This document shows positions 1 to 10,459 of a stretch of 64,000 bases of DNA, in pieces. Every line of letters begins with the position of its first letter. Position 1 is the stretch's first letter. Position numbers and translations under genes: made by a program. The stretch lies in the NCBI RefSeq assembly GCF_000155615.1, contig NZ_DS989915.1, positions 2,063,955 through 2,127,954 on the forward strand, in the 5' to 3' direction. Under the pieces are notes generated by a model. That model worked only from the letters and a program-made list of their open reading frames with translations. It did no database searches and was not told where the DNA came from. This stretch comes from Alcanivorax sp. DG881 (GTDB lineage: Bacteria > Pseudomonadota > Gammaproteobacteria > Pseudomonadales > Alcanivoracaceae).

Positions 1-2
1 AG

Positions 3-476
3 GAAAACATTCTGCTTCGCTACGGCGTCGATCTGCTGCTGGTCGGCCATGACCACATTTACCAACGCTCCGTCCCCATGGGCTTTGGCATCCCTTCGCG
101 GCTGGGTTATGTGCAGGTGCTTACCGGCACTGGCGGTCAATCCGTCCGGCTGTTTGACGACAACGGGATACAGCGCTGGTCTGCCAGCGAATTCGTGGGC
201 ATCGGCTTCTCCCGTTTCGAAGTGGAACCCGGCCGCATCAAGGGCTATTTCTACGGCGCGGCCCCCCAGGGCCTGGGGGACGACGTTCGCCAGACGGTCA
301 CCGACCCCTTTGCCCTGCATGATGAATTTGAGGTGGAACAGCGCGACTGGCTGGCCTGCCAGAACTGCGCCTTACCTGCCCGCCCGGCCAGCGAACTACT
401 ACAAGACTTCCCAGCGCTGGTTGCGCACACCCGGGAACGTAATCGACGCGCCATGGAGCACCACAGCCATGGCTGA
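3..476 (+). CDS. Metallophosphoesterase, C-terminal part (5' end outside window)
   Basis: The reading frame is already open at base 3 and runs to a TGA at 474-476, leaving the last 157 codons of a larger protein. The fragment opens with a hydrophobic strand followed by GHDH (fragment residues 15-18), the late metal-binding motif of calcineurin-like and purple-acid-phosphatase-like phosphoesterases. A GxGG turn (TGTGGQS) follows, then a beta-rich tail that is usual in secreted PAP-like enzymes. The remaining metal-ligand motifs lie upstream of the window, so the substrate cannot be judged. The gene converges on radC, which ends 22 bp away on the other strand. Confidence 0.7.
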   Translation, partial: ENILLRYGVDLLLVGHDHIYQRSVPMGFGIPSRLGYVQVLTGTGGQSVRLFDDNGIQRWSASEFVGIGFSRFEVEPGRIKGYFYGAAPQGLGDDVRQTVTDPFALHDEFEVEQRDWLACQNCALPARPASELLQDFPALVAHTRERNRRAMEHHSHG

Positions 477-498
477 TCCGAACTGGCCCAGACAAGGC

Positions 499-1173
499 TC
501 ACAACGCTCCTCGCGAAGCCAGTGACACCCAGCCACCATCACCGATTACCAGATGGTCTAACACTCGGACTTCCACCAATCCTAGCGCCTCCACCAATCG
601 CCGGGTGATGGCATGGTCCGACTGGCTGGGCTCAGCCACGCCCGATGGGTGATTGTGGGCCAGGATCACAGCTGCGGCGTTGTGCTCCATGGCCCTACGC
701 ACCACTTCCCGCGGATAAACCGCCGCCGCATCGATGGTGCCCTGAAACAACTTCTCAAAGGCAATCAGTCGATGCTTATTATCCAGGAACAGGCAAGCGA
801 ACACCTCAAACGGTAACCCGCGCAACTGGGCCGTAAGCAACTGCCCGGCCTTGTCCGGATTATCCAGTGGCTGCCCCCGCTCCAGAGGCTCCGCCAGATA
901 GCGCCGCCCCAGCTCCAGCGCCGCCAGCAACAACGCCCGCCGGGCGGTCCCCATACCGGGCAAATGCGCCATGCGTTCCGGGCCCAGATCCAGCATGGCC
1001 CGCAAACCACCGCTGCCCGCCAACTGCCGGCGCGCCAGATCCACCGCCGTCATGCCCTGCTGGCCGGTACGTAGAAAGATCGCCAACAACTCCGCATCAC
1101 TGAGCGCCCCGGCACCCCGCGCCAGCAACTTCTCCCGCGGCCGCTCATCCGCCGGCCAGTCTGTTATGGCCAT
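499..1173 (-). CDS. radC: RadC family protein (UPF0758, JAB/MPN domain)
   Basis: This 224-residue protein begins with the family's typical [11 protein letters not shown] segment. A helix-hairpin-helix stretch ([13 protein letters not shown]) follows, and then the JAMM metalloprotease-like core with EVFACLFLD and the HNHPSG..D zinc-ligand pattern. The length fits the family. I chose the ATG at 1173 over an in-frame GTG at 1188 because the longer version overlaps the upstream gene, while the ATG lies 2 bp after that gene's stop and gives the usual N-terminus. Despite the name, a DNA-repair role for RadC is not established. A shorter RadC-like gene without the HhH part lies on the island at 51996-52490. 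Confidence 0.92.
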   Translation of the reverse strand: MAITDWPADERPREKLLARGAGALSDAELLAIFLRTGQQGMTAVDLARRQLAGSGGLRAMLDLGPERMAHLPGMGTARRALLLAALELGRRYLAEPLERGQPLDNPDKAGQLLTAQLRGLPFEVFACLFLDNKHRLIAFEKLFQGTIDAAAVYPREVVRRAMEHNAAAVILAHNHPSGVAEPSQSDHAITRRLVEALGLVEVRVLDHLVIGDGGWVSLASRGAL

Positions 1174-1175
1174 GG

Positions 1176-1565
1176 TTATACGCCCCACGCCTGAGGCCGG
1201 ATGCCTGACGCTAAAAACGTCTCATCCTGCATACGGGTGATCAACGCTGACAACTGGGCGAACACTTTCTCCGTTTGTCCAATAAGCACGTTGGCACCGG
1301 CATATGCCAGCCTTGCGGCTATGGCAATCTGGGTCTCGAGCTCCATCAACGAGCCTCTGGCGATATAAAAGAACCGCAGTCGGTCAGCCTGCGAACCCCG
1401 CCCATATCCCTCCGCTATATTGGAGGGAACGCTGACCGACGCCCTGCGCATTTGGCTAACGAGTCCAAATTGCTCGCTCCGTGGGAAATCCTGCGTTGCC
1501 TTATAGATCAATACCACCAAGTCCATGGCTGACTGCCAAACCCGAATTTTCTCGTACGTCCTCAC
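1176..1565 (-). CDS. Four helix bundle protein (23S rRNA intervening-sequence protein family)
   Basis: This 129-residue protein has the hallmarks of the S23/four-helix-bundle family: an N-terminal [12 protein letters not shown] segment, the central [19 protein letters not shown] signature and an [11 protein letters not shown] helix. Members were first seen inside intervening sequences of 23S rRNA genes but are widespread as solitary genes, and their function is unknown. Its stop lies 2 bp before the radC ATG, so the two genes are probably co-transcribed. It is a small gene added immediately upstream of a housekeeping gene, which fits the mobile character of this family. Confidence 0.85.
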   Translation of the reverse strand: MRTYEKIRVWQSAMDLVVLIYKATQDFPRSEQFGLVSQMRRASVSVPSNIAEGYGRGSQADRLRFFYIARGSLMELETQIAIAARLAYAGANVLIGQTEKVFAQLSALITRMQDETFLASGIRPQAWGV

Positions 1566-1740
1566 AATCTTGCTCCCTCTTTTGCGTCAGGCATCAGGCA
1601 TGTGGCGTCCTGCCAACCGTCCTGCGTGCCGCGTCTCTTATACAGTGCTACTCTATGCAGCCTGACTTGATAGCAGCCTTGCAGCTGCAGCGGCAGTGGA
1701 GATTCGCCATGCCTGCCGTCATCCAAACAAGGGTTTTTGC

Positions 1741-2940
1741 ATGCAACGTCTGATGAACAAACGGGTCCTGCTGGGCGTCACCGGTGGTATTGCCGCCTAT
1801 AAAGCCGCTGATCTGGTGCGCCGGCTGCAAGATGTGGGCGCACAAGTGCGGGTGGTCATGACCCAGGGCGCCTGTGAATTCATCACCCCGCTGACCATGC
1901 AGGCCCTCTCCGGCCACCCGGTGCACACCACCCTGCTGGACCCCACCGCCGAAGCGGCCATGGGCCATATCGAGCTGGCCCGCTGGGCAGACCTGGTGCT
2001 GATTGCACCCGCGTCCGCCAATTTCATGGCTCGCCTGGCCCATGGCCACGGCAACGACCTGCTCACCACCCTGTGCCTGGCCACTGGCGCCCCCATCGCC
2101 ATTGCCCCGGCCATGAACCAGCAGATGTGGGCAGACCTCAGCACCCAGAAGAACCAGCTGATCCTGCAGGAAAAAGGCATCACCGTATTCGGCCCCGGCA
2201 GCGGCAGCCAGGCCTGCGGCGAAGTGGGCGCCGGGCGCATGATCGAACCGCTGGAAATCATTCAGCAGGCCGCGGAAGTGTTCGACTACCAGCTACTCAC
2301 CGGCAAGCATGTGGTGATCACCGCCGGCCCCACCCGCGAATCCATCGACCCGGTGCGCTACATCACCAACAAGAGCTCCGGGAAAATGGGTTTTGCGCTG
2401 GCCGAAGCCGCCGCCGAAGCGGGCGCCAAAGTCACCCTGATCGCCGGGCCGGTGAATCTGCCCACCCCGTCACGGGTGGAACGCGTGGATGTGGTGCGCG
2501 CCGTGGACATGTACGAGACTTGCATGGACGTGGTGGAAAACGGCTGCGATGTGTTTATCGCCACCGCCGCCGTGGCGGATTACCGCCCCACCGTGACCGC
2601 TGACCACAAGATCAAGAAATCCACCGAGGAAATTCACCTTACACTGGTGAAAAACCCGGACATCGTGGCGTCCGTGGCCGAGCACGCCAAGCGCCCCTTT
2701 ACCGTGGGCTTTGCGGCGGAAACCCAGGACGTGATGGCCTACGCCCAGGGCAAGCTGGTGAACAAGAAACTGGACATGATCGCCACCAACGACGTTTCCG
2801 GTACCAACGTGGGCTTCAACAGCGACAACAACGCCCTCACGGTGATCTGGCCCAGCGGCCACAAGGTGCTGCCACTGGCCTCCAAGGCCCAGATTGCCAA
2901 GCAGCTGATCGAATTGATCGCGATACGGTATAAAGACTAA
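1741..2940 (+). CDS. coaBC: Bifunctional phosphopantothenoylcysteine decarboxylase / phosphopantothenate-cysteine ligase
   Basis: CoaBC adds cysteine to 4'-phosphopantothenate and decarboxylates the product, two steps of coenzyme A synthesis in the cytoplasm. The 399-residue protein has both halves. The N-terminal flavoprotein CoaC half carries VLLGVTGGIAAYKA, the APAMNQQMW substrate motif and the active-site cysteine region GSQACGEVGAGRM. The C-terminal CoaB half carries ITAGPTRESIDPVRYI, the SSGKMG dimer loop and ADYRP with the following lysines. The start is ATG 1741 or 1753; the frame stays open to 1696 but homologues begin near MNKRVLLG. There is no strong ribosome site. It precedes dut, as in many gammaproteobacteria. 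Confidence 0.95.
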   Translation: MQRLMNKRVLLGVTGGIAAYKAADLVRRLQDVGAQVRVVMTQGACEFITPLTMQALSGHPVHTTLLDPTAEAAMGHIELARWADLVLIAPASANFMARLAHGHGNDLLTTLCLATGAPIAIAPAMNQQMWADLSTQKNQLILQEKGITVFGPGSGSQACGEVGAGRMIEPLEIIQQAAEVFDYQLLTGKHVVITAGPTRESIDPVRYITNKSSGKMGFALAEAAAEAGAKVTLIAGPVNLPTPSRVERVDVVRAVDMYETCMDVVENGCDVFIATAAVADYRPTVTADHKIKKSTEEIHLTLVKNPDIVASVAEHAKRPFTVGFAAETQDVMAYAQGKLVNKKLDMIATNDVSGTNVGFNSDNNALTVIWPSGHKVLPLASKAQIAKQLIELIAIRYKD

Positions 2941-3031
2941 CGCTGGCACGCGCCACGCGGCATGCAACACGCCGGGCTTTCCCGCGTGATGCGTGTAGCG
3001 TGAAGCTTGCTGCCTGACCGAAGGGAAAAGC

Positions 3032-3484
3032 ATGAAACTGCAATACCGGGTACTCGACGCCCGCCTTGGCGACAGCATTCCGCTGCCCCACTACGCCACC
3101 GATGGCTCCGCCGGGCTAGACCTGCGCGCCATGGTCAAGGAACCGCTAACGCTCCAGCCCGGCGACACCGAACTGTTGCCCACTGGCATGTCCATTTTTA
3201 TTGACGATCCGGGCTACGCCGGCATGATCCTGCCGCGCTCCGGTCTGGGCCATAAGCACGGCATCGTGCTGGGCAATCTGGTGGGGCTGATCGACTCCGA
3301 CTACCAGGGCGAGCTGATGGTGTCCTGCTGGAACCGGGGGCAACAGCCCTTCACCCTGGAGCCCGGTGAGCGCATCGCCCAGCTGGTGATCGTGCCGGTC
3401 ATGCAGGTGGAACTGGAACAGGTGGAAAGCTTCAGTGCCAGCGAACGGGGCGAAGGCGGTTTCGGGCACAGCGGGCGCCATTGA
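3032..3484 (+). CDS. dut: Deoxyuridine 5'-triphosphate nucleotidohydrolase (dUTPase)
   Basis: Dut hydrolyses dUTP to dUMP and pyrophosphate, keeping uracil out of DNA and supplying the thymidylate precursor. All five trimeric dUTPase motifs are present in 150 residues: [34 protein letters not shown], the RIAQLVI segment and the C-terminal [10 protein letters not shown] arm that closes over the nucleotide. The length is standard. An AGGGAAA ribosome site precedes ATG 3032. The 90 bp between coaBC and dut contain imperfect palindromic sequence. Confidence 0.96.
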   Translation: MKLQYRVLDARLGDSIPLPHYATDGSAGLDLRAMVKEPLTLQPGDTELLPTGMSIFIDDPGYAGMILPRSGLGHKHGIVLGNLVGLIDSDYQGELMVSCWNRGQQPFTLEPGERIAQLVIVPVMQVELEQVESFSASERGEGGFGHSGRH

Positions 3485-3605
3485 GGCCTGACACAAAAAG
3501 CACCGGACACAAAACAACAACCACAGCAGCACAAGCACGCACCACAGCGCGCACCACGACCCAACCACAATAATACCGTGGCAGCGCCGGGCAAGCGGAG
3601 GGGAT

Positions 3606-6005
3606 ATGGGGAACAAGAGCGACAACAAACAAGGCAAGTCCACCAGCGCCATGAAGCAGCTACTGCCTCTGGTCGCCGCCGGCATCGTAGCCGTAATCGC
3701 CGCCACCGGCTGCCTCTACGCCTACCAGGCCAGCCAGCTGCAGCCCGAGCAACAGAACGCCCAGGCCCGGCTGCTGGCCCAATCACTGGCCAGCCAGGCG
3801 AGCAACACCATCCAGACCTCACGCCAGCAGCTGGACATCCTCAGCGACCGCAGCGATGTGAACAAGGCGCTCTCCGACGGCAACCTGTCCAGCTTTAACG
3901 TACACCAGAACCAGTGGCTTCCTGATGCCACCGTGCAGCTCGTCCCGCGCCGCGGCGCAGACACCGCCCAGTTCAGCTACACCGCCCAGGAGCTTCTCAA
4001 GAACGTCCGCCTGGGCCAAGAACCCGGCCCGGTGATCATTGCCGGCAAAACACCCCAGCTGGTCATGGCCCGCGCCACCAAGAACCAGACCGGCAGCCTG
4101 CTGCTTACCCAGTCCCTGGCTCCGCTGGCCACTACCCTGCGTACCGCCATGCCGGAGGGCAGCGCACTCAGCGTCACCTACGGCGGCAGCCCCCTGTTCG
4201 ACAACAAACAACACGCCAACGGCGGCACTGCCCAGGTCAGCCAGGGCCCGGTTCAGGTCACCCTGACCCTGCGCGCCCCCGACGGCAACAGCCTGATCGT
4301 CGCCACCCTGGGCATCGCCCTGGGGGTAGTCGTGATCCTGCTGTGCACCCTGCTGGTGAACCGGCTGCTGACCCGGGCCTTGCGCCAGGACGCCGCCGAA
4401 CTGATTCGCTACAGCGATGAGCTAACGCGCCAACCCGGCGTCACCGCCCGCGACCATTTCCACTTCCCGCTCTTCACCAGCGTCAACGATGCCTCCGCCC
4501 GCCTGGCCAAAAAACTGCGCGACCGCGCCGGCCCCGCACGCCCCCAGGCCACCGCCAAACCCGACGCCCTGATAGTGGAAGAAAGCGACGACGACAGCAT
4601 TCTGTTGATGGATGACGACAACGGCGGCGAGTCCCTGCCGGACAGTATTTTCCGCGCCTACGACATCCGCGGCGTGGCCGGCGACACCCTCACCGCCCAG
4701 GGCGTTTACCTGTTGGGCCGCGCCATTGGCACCGAAGCCGGCGAACTGGGCCAGCAAACCGTGCTGGTGGCCCGCGATGGCCGCCTGTCCAGCCCGGAGT
4801 TAAGCCGCTCACTGATCAAGGGCCTGCTGGAATCCGGCCGCGACGTGGTCAACCTCGGGCTAGTGCCCACCCCGGTGCTCTACTACGGCACCGAAGTGCT
4901 GGAAACCCAAACCGGCATCATGCTCACCGGCAGCCACAACCCATCGCAACATAACGGCCTGAAAATCGTCATGAACGGCGAAACCCTGCACGGCGACCGC
5001 ATTCAGGCCTTCAAGCAACGCATCCACAACAAGGCCTTCAGCGAAGGCAGCGGCCACGAAGAAGAACGCGATATCAGCGACCGCTACCTGAACGATATCG
5101 CCAACGACATCGTGCTGGCCCGGCCCCTGAAAATTGCCATCGACTGCGGCAACGGCGTCACCGGCGAACTGGCCCCACGGCTGTTCACCCAACTGGGCTG
5201 CGACGTCACACCGCTGTACACCGAGATCGATGGCAACTTCCCCAACCACGCCCCGGACACCGGCAACCCGGACAACCTGGCCGACCTGATCCGTATCGTC
5301 CAGCAGGAAGACCTGGACCTGGGCCTGGCGTTCGACGGCGACGGCGACCGCGTGGCCGTGGTCACCAACAGCGGCGAAATCATCTGGCCGGACCGCCTGC
5401 TCATGCTGTTCGCCAAGGACCTGCTCGGCCGCAGCCCCGGCGCCGACATCCTGTTCGACGTAAAATGCAGCCGCGCCCTGCCCGCCATTATTCGCAAGAA
5501 CGGCGGCCGGCCCCTGATGTACAAAACCGGGCACTCGCTGATCAAGGCCAAAATGAAGGAAAGCGGCGCCGCCCTGGCCGGGGAAATCAGCGGGCATATC
5601 TTCTTTGCCGACCGCTGGTTCGGCTGTGACGACGGCGCCTATGCCGGCGCCCGGCTGCTGGAAATTCTCTCCCTGCAGGACGACACCGCCGGCCAGGTGT
5701 TCGATCAGTTTAAGACCGGCGTCACCACCCCGGCGCTCTATATTGATGCCAGCGATGACAACAAGTTTGCGCTGATCGAGGCCCTGATGGCCCGCGCCGA
5801 GCAGTTCGCCGGTGGCCGCCCCACCACCATCGACGGACTCCGCGTGGACTTCCCCGATGGCTGGGGGCTGGTGCGCGCCTCGAACACCACACCATCACTG
5901 GTCGCCCGCTTCGAAGGCCGTGATGAAGAAGCGCTGGAACGGGTCAAAGGCCAGTTCCGCAAGCACCTCAAGGCGGTGGACGAGAGCCTTGAGCTTCCGT
6001 TTTGA
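3606..6005 (+). CDS. algC: Phosphomannomutase/phosphoglucomutase with membrane-anchored N-terminal extension
   Basis: The C-terminal half, from about residue 345, is a complete alpha-D-phosphohexomutase. It has the phosphoserine loop TGSHNPSQHNG near residue 440, metal-binding DGDGDR near 577, sugar-binding GEISGH near 659 and the phosphate-binding RASNTTPS near 757. It interconverts mannose/glucose 6- and 1-phosphates for polysaccharide and lipopolysaccharide precursors. The N-terminal half is different: a membrane helix at about residues 19-40, some 190 extracytoplasmic residues, a second helix at about 235-257, then a HAMP-like amphipathic stretch and an acidic linker (EESDDDS). At 799 residues it is far longer than the roughly 460-residue soluble enzyme. 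Long AlgC forms exist in related bacteria, so this is not a local fusion. AGGGGAT precedes ATG 3606. Confidence 0.93.
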   Translation: MGNKSDNKQGKSTSAMKQLLPLVAAGIVAVIAATGCLYAYQASQLQPEQQNAQARLLAQSLASQASNTIQTSRQQLDILSDRSDVNKALSDGNLSSFNVHQNQWLPDATVQLVPRRGADTAQFSYTAQELLKNVRLGQEPGPVIIAGKTPQLVMARATKNQTGSLLLTQSLAPLATTLRTAMPEGSALSVTYGGSPLFDNKQHANGGTAQVSQGPVQVTLTLRAPDGNSLIVATLGIALGVVVILLCTLLVNRLLTRALRQDAAELIRYSDELTRQPGVTARDHFHFPLFTSVNDASARLAKKLRDRAGPARPQATAKPDALIVEESDDDSILLMDDDNGGESLPDSIFRAYDIRGVAGDTLTAQGVYLLGRAIGTEAGELGQQTVLVARDGRLSSPELSRSLIKGLLESGRDVVNLGLVPTPVLYYGTEVLETQTGIMLTGSHNPSQHNGLKIVMNGETLHGDRIQAFKQRIHNKAFSEGSGHEEERDISDRYLNDIANDIVLARPLKIAIDCGNGVTGELAPRLFTQLGCDVTPLYTEIDGNFPNHAPDTGNPDNLADLIRIVQQEDLDLGLAFDGDGDRVAVVTNSGEIIWPDRLLMLFAKDLLGRSPGADILFDVKCSRALPAIIRKNGGRPLMYKTGHSLIKAKMKESGAALAGEISGHIFFADRWFGCDDGAYAGARLLEILSLQDDTAGQVFDQFKTGVTTPALYIDASDDNKFALIEALMARAEQFAGGRPTTIDGLRVDFPDGWGLVRASNTTPSLVARFEGRDEEALERVKGQFRKHLKAVDESLELPF

Positions 6006-6025
6006 GGTAGAATTGCCGGGCAGTG

Positions 6026-7100
<1,075 letters not shown>

Positions 7101-7102
<2 letters not shown>

Positions 7103-7255
7103 TTGAAAGATGAAAGTTCAAAGTTGAAAAGCGCGCCAAACGTGTTTTGGTTTTTAACGGCAGCAGCCCGCGCCCTTACCGGCAATCGCGGGCACGCACC
7201 TGCAAAATCCACAGACTCAAAGCGCGTTTCAACTTTAAACTTTTCACTTTCAACT
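7101..7255. repeat. Palindromic intergenic repeat, copy 2 (after argB)
   Basis: This is the second copy of the element at 6026-6174 and is 155 bp long. The left end is AGTTGAAAGATGAAAGTTCA and the right end finishes CACTTTCAACT, again forming inverted ends. The interior GCGCGCCAAACGTGTTTT and CAGCAGCCCGCGCCCTTACC matches copy 1. The first two bases are the last two of the argB stop codon. It may fold into an RNA hairpin that ends or protects the argB message. Confidence 0.75.
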
Positions 7256-7420
7256 CAAACACCGGCAAAGGGGATTGCCGCGAAACGCTACAGCAGCGAA
7301 AAACAAAACCGCAGTAACAAGCCCGGGAACGTTGGGCGCGGTGTTTGCCTGTGATATACCTCTGGGCCACACTCGCGTTGCAGCCAGAAGCTTGTTGCTT
7401 AGAACTGGGAACGATACTTC

Positions 7421-8005
7421 ATGACCGATAAAAAACCGTCGCGCAAAGAGCAGATTCTGCAGTCGCTCGCCCACATGCTGGAAGCCGCACCCGGTGGGCG
7501 CATTACCACCGCCGGGCTGGCGAAGGAAGTGGGGGTATCCGAGGCGGCGCTGTACCGGCATTTTCCCAGCAAGGCGAAGATGTTCGAAGGGCTGATCAGC
7601 TTTATCGAAGAAGCCATTTTTTCGCGCATCAACCGCATTATGGAAGACGGCAAGGCCAGTGATCAGGTAGAACAGATTCTCACCCTGCTGCTGGCGTTCA
7701 CCGAGCGCAACCCGGGCATTACCCGGCTGCTCACCGGCGACGCCCTGACCGGCGAAAACGCCCGTCTGCACCAGCGTATCCAGCAGTTCTATGATCGGGT
7801 GGAAAGCCAGGTAAAGCAGGTGCTGCGTGATGCAGAATTCAAAGAAGGGTTGCGCACCCAGGCGACCCCGACCATCACCGCCAACCTGCTGCTGGCCGTG
7901 GCCGAAGGGCGCATCGCGCAATTTGTGCGTTCCGGTTTCAAAACCCTGCCCAGCCAGGACTGGCCAGCTCAATGGGCGCTGCTGCAGCCCACCCTGTTTC
8001 GTTAG
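7421..8005 (+). CDS. slmA: Nucleoid occlusion factor SlmA (TetR family)
   Basis: SlmA binds specific chromosomal sites and, when DNA-bound, disrupts FtsZ polymers so that division does not cut the nucleoid. The 194-residue protein has the N-terminal TetR-type helix-turn-helix (ITTAGLAKEVGVSEAALYRHFPSKAKMFEGLI) and an all-helical C-terminal domain of the expected length. Position after argB and before a convergent DUF4124 gene agrees with related genomes. A clear intrinsic terminator follows 12 bp after the stop. Confidence 0.93.
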   Translation: MTDKKPSRKEQILQSLAHMLEAAPGGRITTAGLAKEVGVSEAALYRHFPSKAKMFEGLISFIEEAIFSRINRIMEDGKASDQVEQILTLLLAFTERNPGITRLLTGDALTGENARLHQRIQQFYDRVESQVKQVLRDAEFKEGLRTQATPTITANLLLAVAEGRIAQFVRSGFKTLPSQDWPAQWALLQPTLFR

Positions 8006-8016
8006 CCTCTTGCATG

Positions 8017-8045
8017 ACGAAGGCGGCCTCAGCCGCCTTCGTTTT
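8017..8045 (+). terminator. Intrinsic terminator of slmA
   Basis: An 11-bp perfect stem (ACGAAGGCGGC at 8017-8027 pairing with 8032-8042) closes on a CTCA loop and is followed by a short T run. It lies just after slmA and overlaps the stop codon of the convergent DUF4124 gene. In the minus direction no T run follows, so it should mainly stop slmA transcription. Confidence 0.85.
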
Positions 8046-8655
8046 GTTGTTGCTCAATCGCCTCAAGCCGCTCGATAATCGGGGCGTATTGCTGGTTGGC
8101 CTGTTCAATTTCCCTGTCGAATTCCAGCAGCTTTTGCTCCGCCGTTTGGATCTGGCGCTGCAGGCGGTCGATGGCCTCTTTCACCACCTCCGGCACGTCC
8201 CGGCCCGCCCTTTCGTTGCGCGCCGCCGTGGCAATTTCGTCATCCAGCTTCATCTGCAACTGGGCAAGATTGTTCTCTTCGTAGCTGATACTCAGCTCCA
8301 GCGCCTCGACCTTGCGATCGCGCGCCCGCACCGCATCTTCCGGGCCGGCATACAGGCGCAGCATGTCCCGGTCTTCACGGGCCTGGCGAGCCTGCTGCAT
8401 CCGCTGGGCTTTCGCCTCAGCGTCATTCAGCTGCACCCCCTCCACGTCTTCCAGCACCCGGCCATACTGATCCAGCAACTGGTAACCACTGCGGATGGCA
8501 TCCATGGTCAGGGTTCGGTTCAGGTGCACCACGCCGTCAGAAGTTTCATGTCGAAAGTAGGCGCCATCCGGCATGCGCTCATTGGCACGTTGTCCCGAGC
8601 GAGCCCACACTGACGAAGTCAGGATCAGCGCCATCAACAAGACGACGATTTTCAT
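8029..8655 (-). CDS. DUF4124 domain-containing exported protein with coiled coil
   Basis: This 208-residue protein has a signal peptide of about 18 residues ending SSVWA. A short DUF4124-like beta segment follows (YFRHETSDGVVHLNRTLT...GYQLLDQYGRVLEDV), then a long charged coiled coil with many E, K, Q and R residues from about residue 70 to the end. DUF4124 proteins are periplasmic and of unknown function. The gene starts 2 bp after pyrE, so it is probably the last gene of rph-pyrE-DUF4124. Confidence 0.75.
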   Translation of the reverse strand: MKIVVLLMALILTSSVWARSGQRANERMPDGAYFRHETSDGVVHLNRTLTMDAIRSGYQLLDQYGRVLEDVEGVQLNDAEAKAQRMQQARQAREDRDMLRLYAGPEDAVRARDRKVEALELSISYEENNLAQLQMKLDDEIATAARNERAGRDVPEVVKEAIDRLQRQIQTAEQKLLEFDREIEQANQQYAPIIERLEAIEQQQNEGG

Positions 8656-8657
8656 TA

Positions 8658-9320
8658 TTATTGCACTCCATAACGCTCCCGGTACTCACGCATAGGCGCC
8701 ACCATTGTCTGGCTGTCCGGTTGCTGTTCCAGCCAGTCGATGATATCGCTCATGGTGACGATACACCCCACTGGCACCCCCAATGCTTGTTCCACTTCCT
8801 GGATCGCCGACAGGCCCTTGCCCGCTTCGGAAGGCTCTTTAGCGCATTCCTGCCGATCCAGCGCCACCATCACCCCCGCCATGGTCGCGTCAGTCTTCTC
8901 GAACAGCGTCGCCACTTCGCGAATCGCCGTTCCTGCTGTAATCACATCATCTATCACCAGCACCCGGCCCTGCAATGGCGCGCCGACCAGCCAGCCGCCC
9001 TCGCCATGGTCCTTGGCTTCCTTGCGGTTGAACGCCCAGGGGTAATCCCGGCCATGGTGCTCAGCCAATGCCACAGACACCGCCGCCACCAGCGGGATGC
9101 CTTTATAGGCCGGCCCGAACAACATATCGAATTCCAGCCCGGATGCCATGATCGCATCCGCATAATAGCGACCCAGCCGAGCCAGGGCCTCGCCGGTGTG
9201 GAAAGTCCCCGCATTGAAGAAATACGGGCTTTTGCGTCCGGACTTCAGGGTAAATTCCCCGAATTTCAGCGCGTCACGCTCTTCAGCAAAGCGCAGAAAA
9301 TGCTTCTTGTAGTTCTTCAT
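8658..9320 (-). CDS. pyrE: Orotate phosphoribosyltransferase
   Basis: PyrE joins orotate to PRPP to form OMP in pyrimidine synthesis. The 220-residue protein has the typical [19 protein letters not shown] start, the [10 protein letters not shown] loop, [13 protein letters not shown] and the PRPP-binding signature [14 protein letters not shown]. Length and motifs are standard. I take ATG 9320 (MKNYKKHF); a second ATG lies two codons upstream. It follows rph on the same strand, the classical rph-pyrE pairing. Confidence 0.96.
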   Translation of the reverse strand: MKNYKKHFLRFAEERDALKFGEFTLKSGRKSPYFFNAGTFHTGEALARLGRYYADAIMASGLEFDMLFGPAYKGIPLVAAVSVALAEHHGRDYPWAFNRKEAKDHGEGGWLVGAPLQGRVLVIDDVITAGTAIREVATLFEKTDATMAGVMVALDRQECAKEPSEAGKGLSAIQEVEQALGVPVGCIVTMSDIIDWLEQQPDSQTMVAPMREYRERYGVQ

Positions 9321-9409
9321 ACTCAAGCCTGTGTGCTAGCCAGTCTGTTCGCAACTGCGCGAAGCCGCGCCACCACAGCGACACGGCCCGCCTTTCTCTC
9401 TTTAGCGTA

Positions 9410-10126
9410 TTACCAGCCCAGCGCGACCTGCTGGGCCTTGATGATCTCGCCAATGCCCTTCTCCGCCAGCCCCAACAGGCTGTCGGACTGCTCACGGGTA
9501 AACGGCGCGCCCTCTGCGGAACCCTGAATCTCGATAAAGCCGCCCTGCTGGGTCATCACCACGTTCATGTCGGTGCCCGCATTGGAATCTTCGGCGTAAT
9601 CCAGATCCAGCACCGGGGCACCCTCGTACATGCCCACGGACACCGCGCCCACCAGGCCGGTGAGCGGATCACTCTTGATCTTCTTGGTTTCCAGCAGGTG
9701 GGTAAAGGCATCCACCAGCGCCACGCAGGCCCCGGAAATAGAGGCCGTCCGCGTGCCACCGTCGGCCTGCAGTACGTCGCAGTCCAGGTAGATGGTGCGT
9801 TCACCCAGCGCCTTCATGTCCACCGCGGCACGCAGGGAGCGGCCGATCAGGCGCTGAATTTCCAGCGTGCGCCCGCCCTGCTTGCCCCGTGTCGCCTCAC
9901 GGCCGGAGCGGGTGTGGGTGGAACGCGGCAGCATGCTGTACTCCGCGGTCAGCCAGCCCTGGCCCTTGCCCTTGAGAAAGCGCGGCACGCCCTCTTCCAC
10001 GGACGCGGTACACAGCACCTTGGTACCCCCGAACGCCACCAATACGCTGCCCTCGGCATGAACGGTGTAGTTGCGGGTAAAGCTCAGTTCACGCAATTGG
10101 TCGGGGGCTCGGCCGGATGGGCGCAT
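9410..10126 (-). CDS. rph: Ribonuclease PH
   Basis: RNase PH is a phosphorolytic 3'-5' exoribonuclease that trims tRNA 3' ends. The 238-residue sequence starts [13 protein letters not shown] and contains the phosphate-binding [20 protein letters not shown] region (split here by family convention), [17 protein letters not shown] and the C-terminal [11 protein letters not shown]. The frame extends 26 codons further upstream, but ATG 10126 has an AGGAG site 6 bp before it and matches the family N-terminus. It is the first gene of the rph-pyrE-DUF4124 unit and diverges from yicC. Confidence 0.96.
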   Translation of the reverse strand: MRPSGRAPDQLRELSFTRNYTVHAEGSVLVAFGGTKVLCTASVEEGVPRFLKGKGQGWLTAEYSMLPRSTHTRSGREATRGKQGGRTLEIQRLIGRSLRAAVDMKALGERTIYLDCDVLQADGGTRTASISGACVALVDAFTHLLETKKIKSDPLTGLVGAVSVGMYEGAPVLDLDYAEDSNAGTDMNVVMTQQGGFIEIQGSAEGAPFTREQSDSLLGLAEKGIGEIIKAQQVALGW

Positions 10127-10266
10127 GGAATCTCCTGGTAGTCTTGGAATCAAAAGGGCGACCATTGTAGCAAACACCGGCGCCGATGCCTGCCTTGCAC
10201 CCAACCCCGTCTCGACTAGACTAGGGAGCCCGGCACCGCCCGCGGTTTTTCATGCCGCAGGAGCTT

Positions 10267-10403
10267 GCCTGCAGGCGAAAAGACAAGACCAGAAGCGAGT
10301 GACGAGTGTCCAGTTGCGAAAACCCGGGCTTCCCACCATCGGGGTTTGCCTTTCGAAACTCGCTTCTCGTCACTCGCAGCGGCCTTTTCGCCTGAAAGCA
10401 GGC
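10267..10403. repeat. Long imperfect inverted repeat between rph and yicC
   Basis: The outer arms are GCCTGCAGGCGAAAAG (10267-10282) and the complementary CTTTTCGCCT-GAAA-GCAGGC (10384-10403). Inside, a perfect 12-bp pair GCGAGTGACGAG (10295-10306) and CTCGTCACTCGC (10366-10377) continues the stem. The result is a roughly 137-bp cruciform or hairpin upstream of yicC. It is unrelated in sequence to the argB repeats. Confidence 0.7.
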
Positions 10404-10459
10404 GCCTTCAGCACACCGACCGGGACAGCCCCATTCCCTGGCCAACACAGAGGTTCACC

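Noticed and set aside
4860-5597. 245-codon minus-strand open frame inside algC
   Set aside because: It mirrors the codon use of algC, whose catalytic motifs lie in the plus frame.
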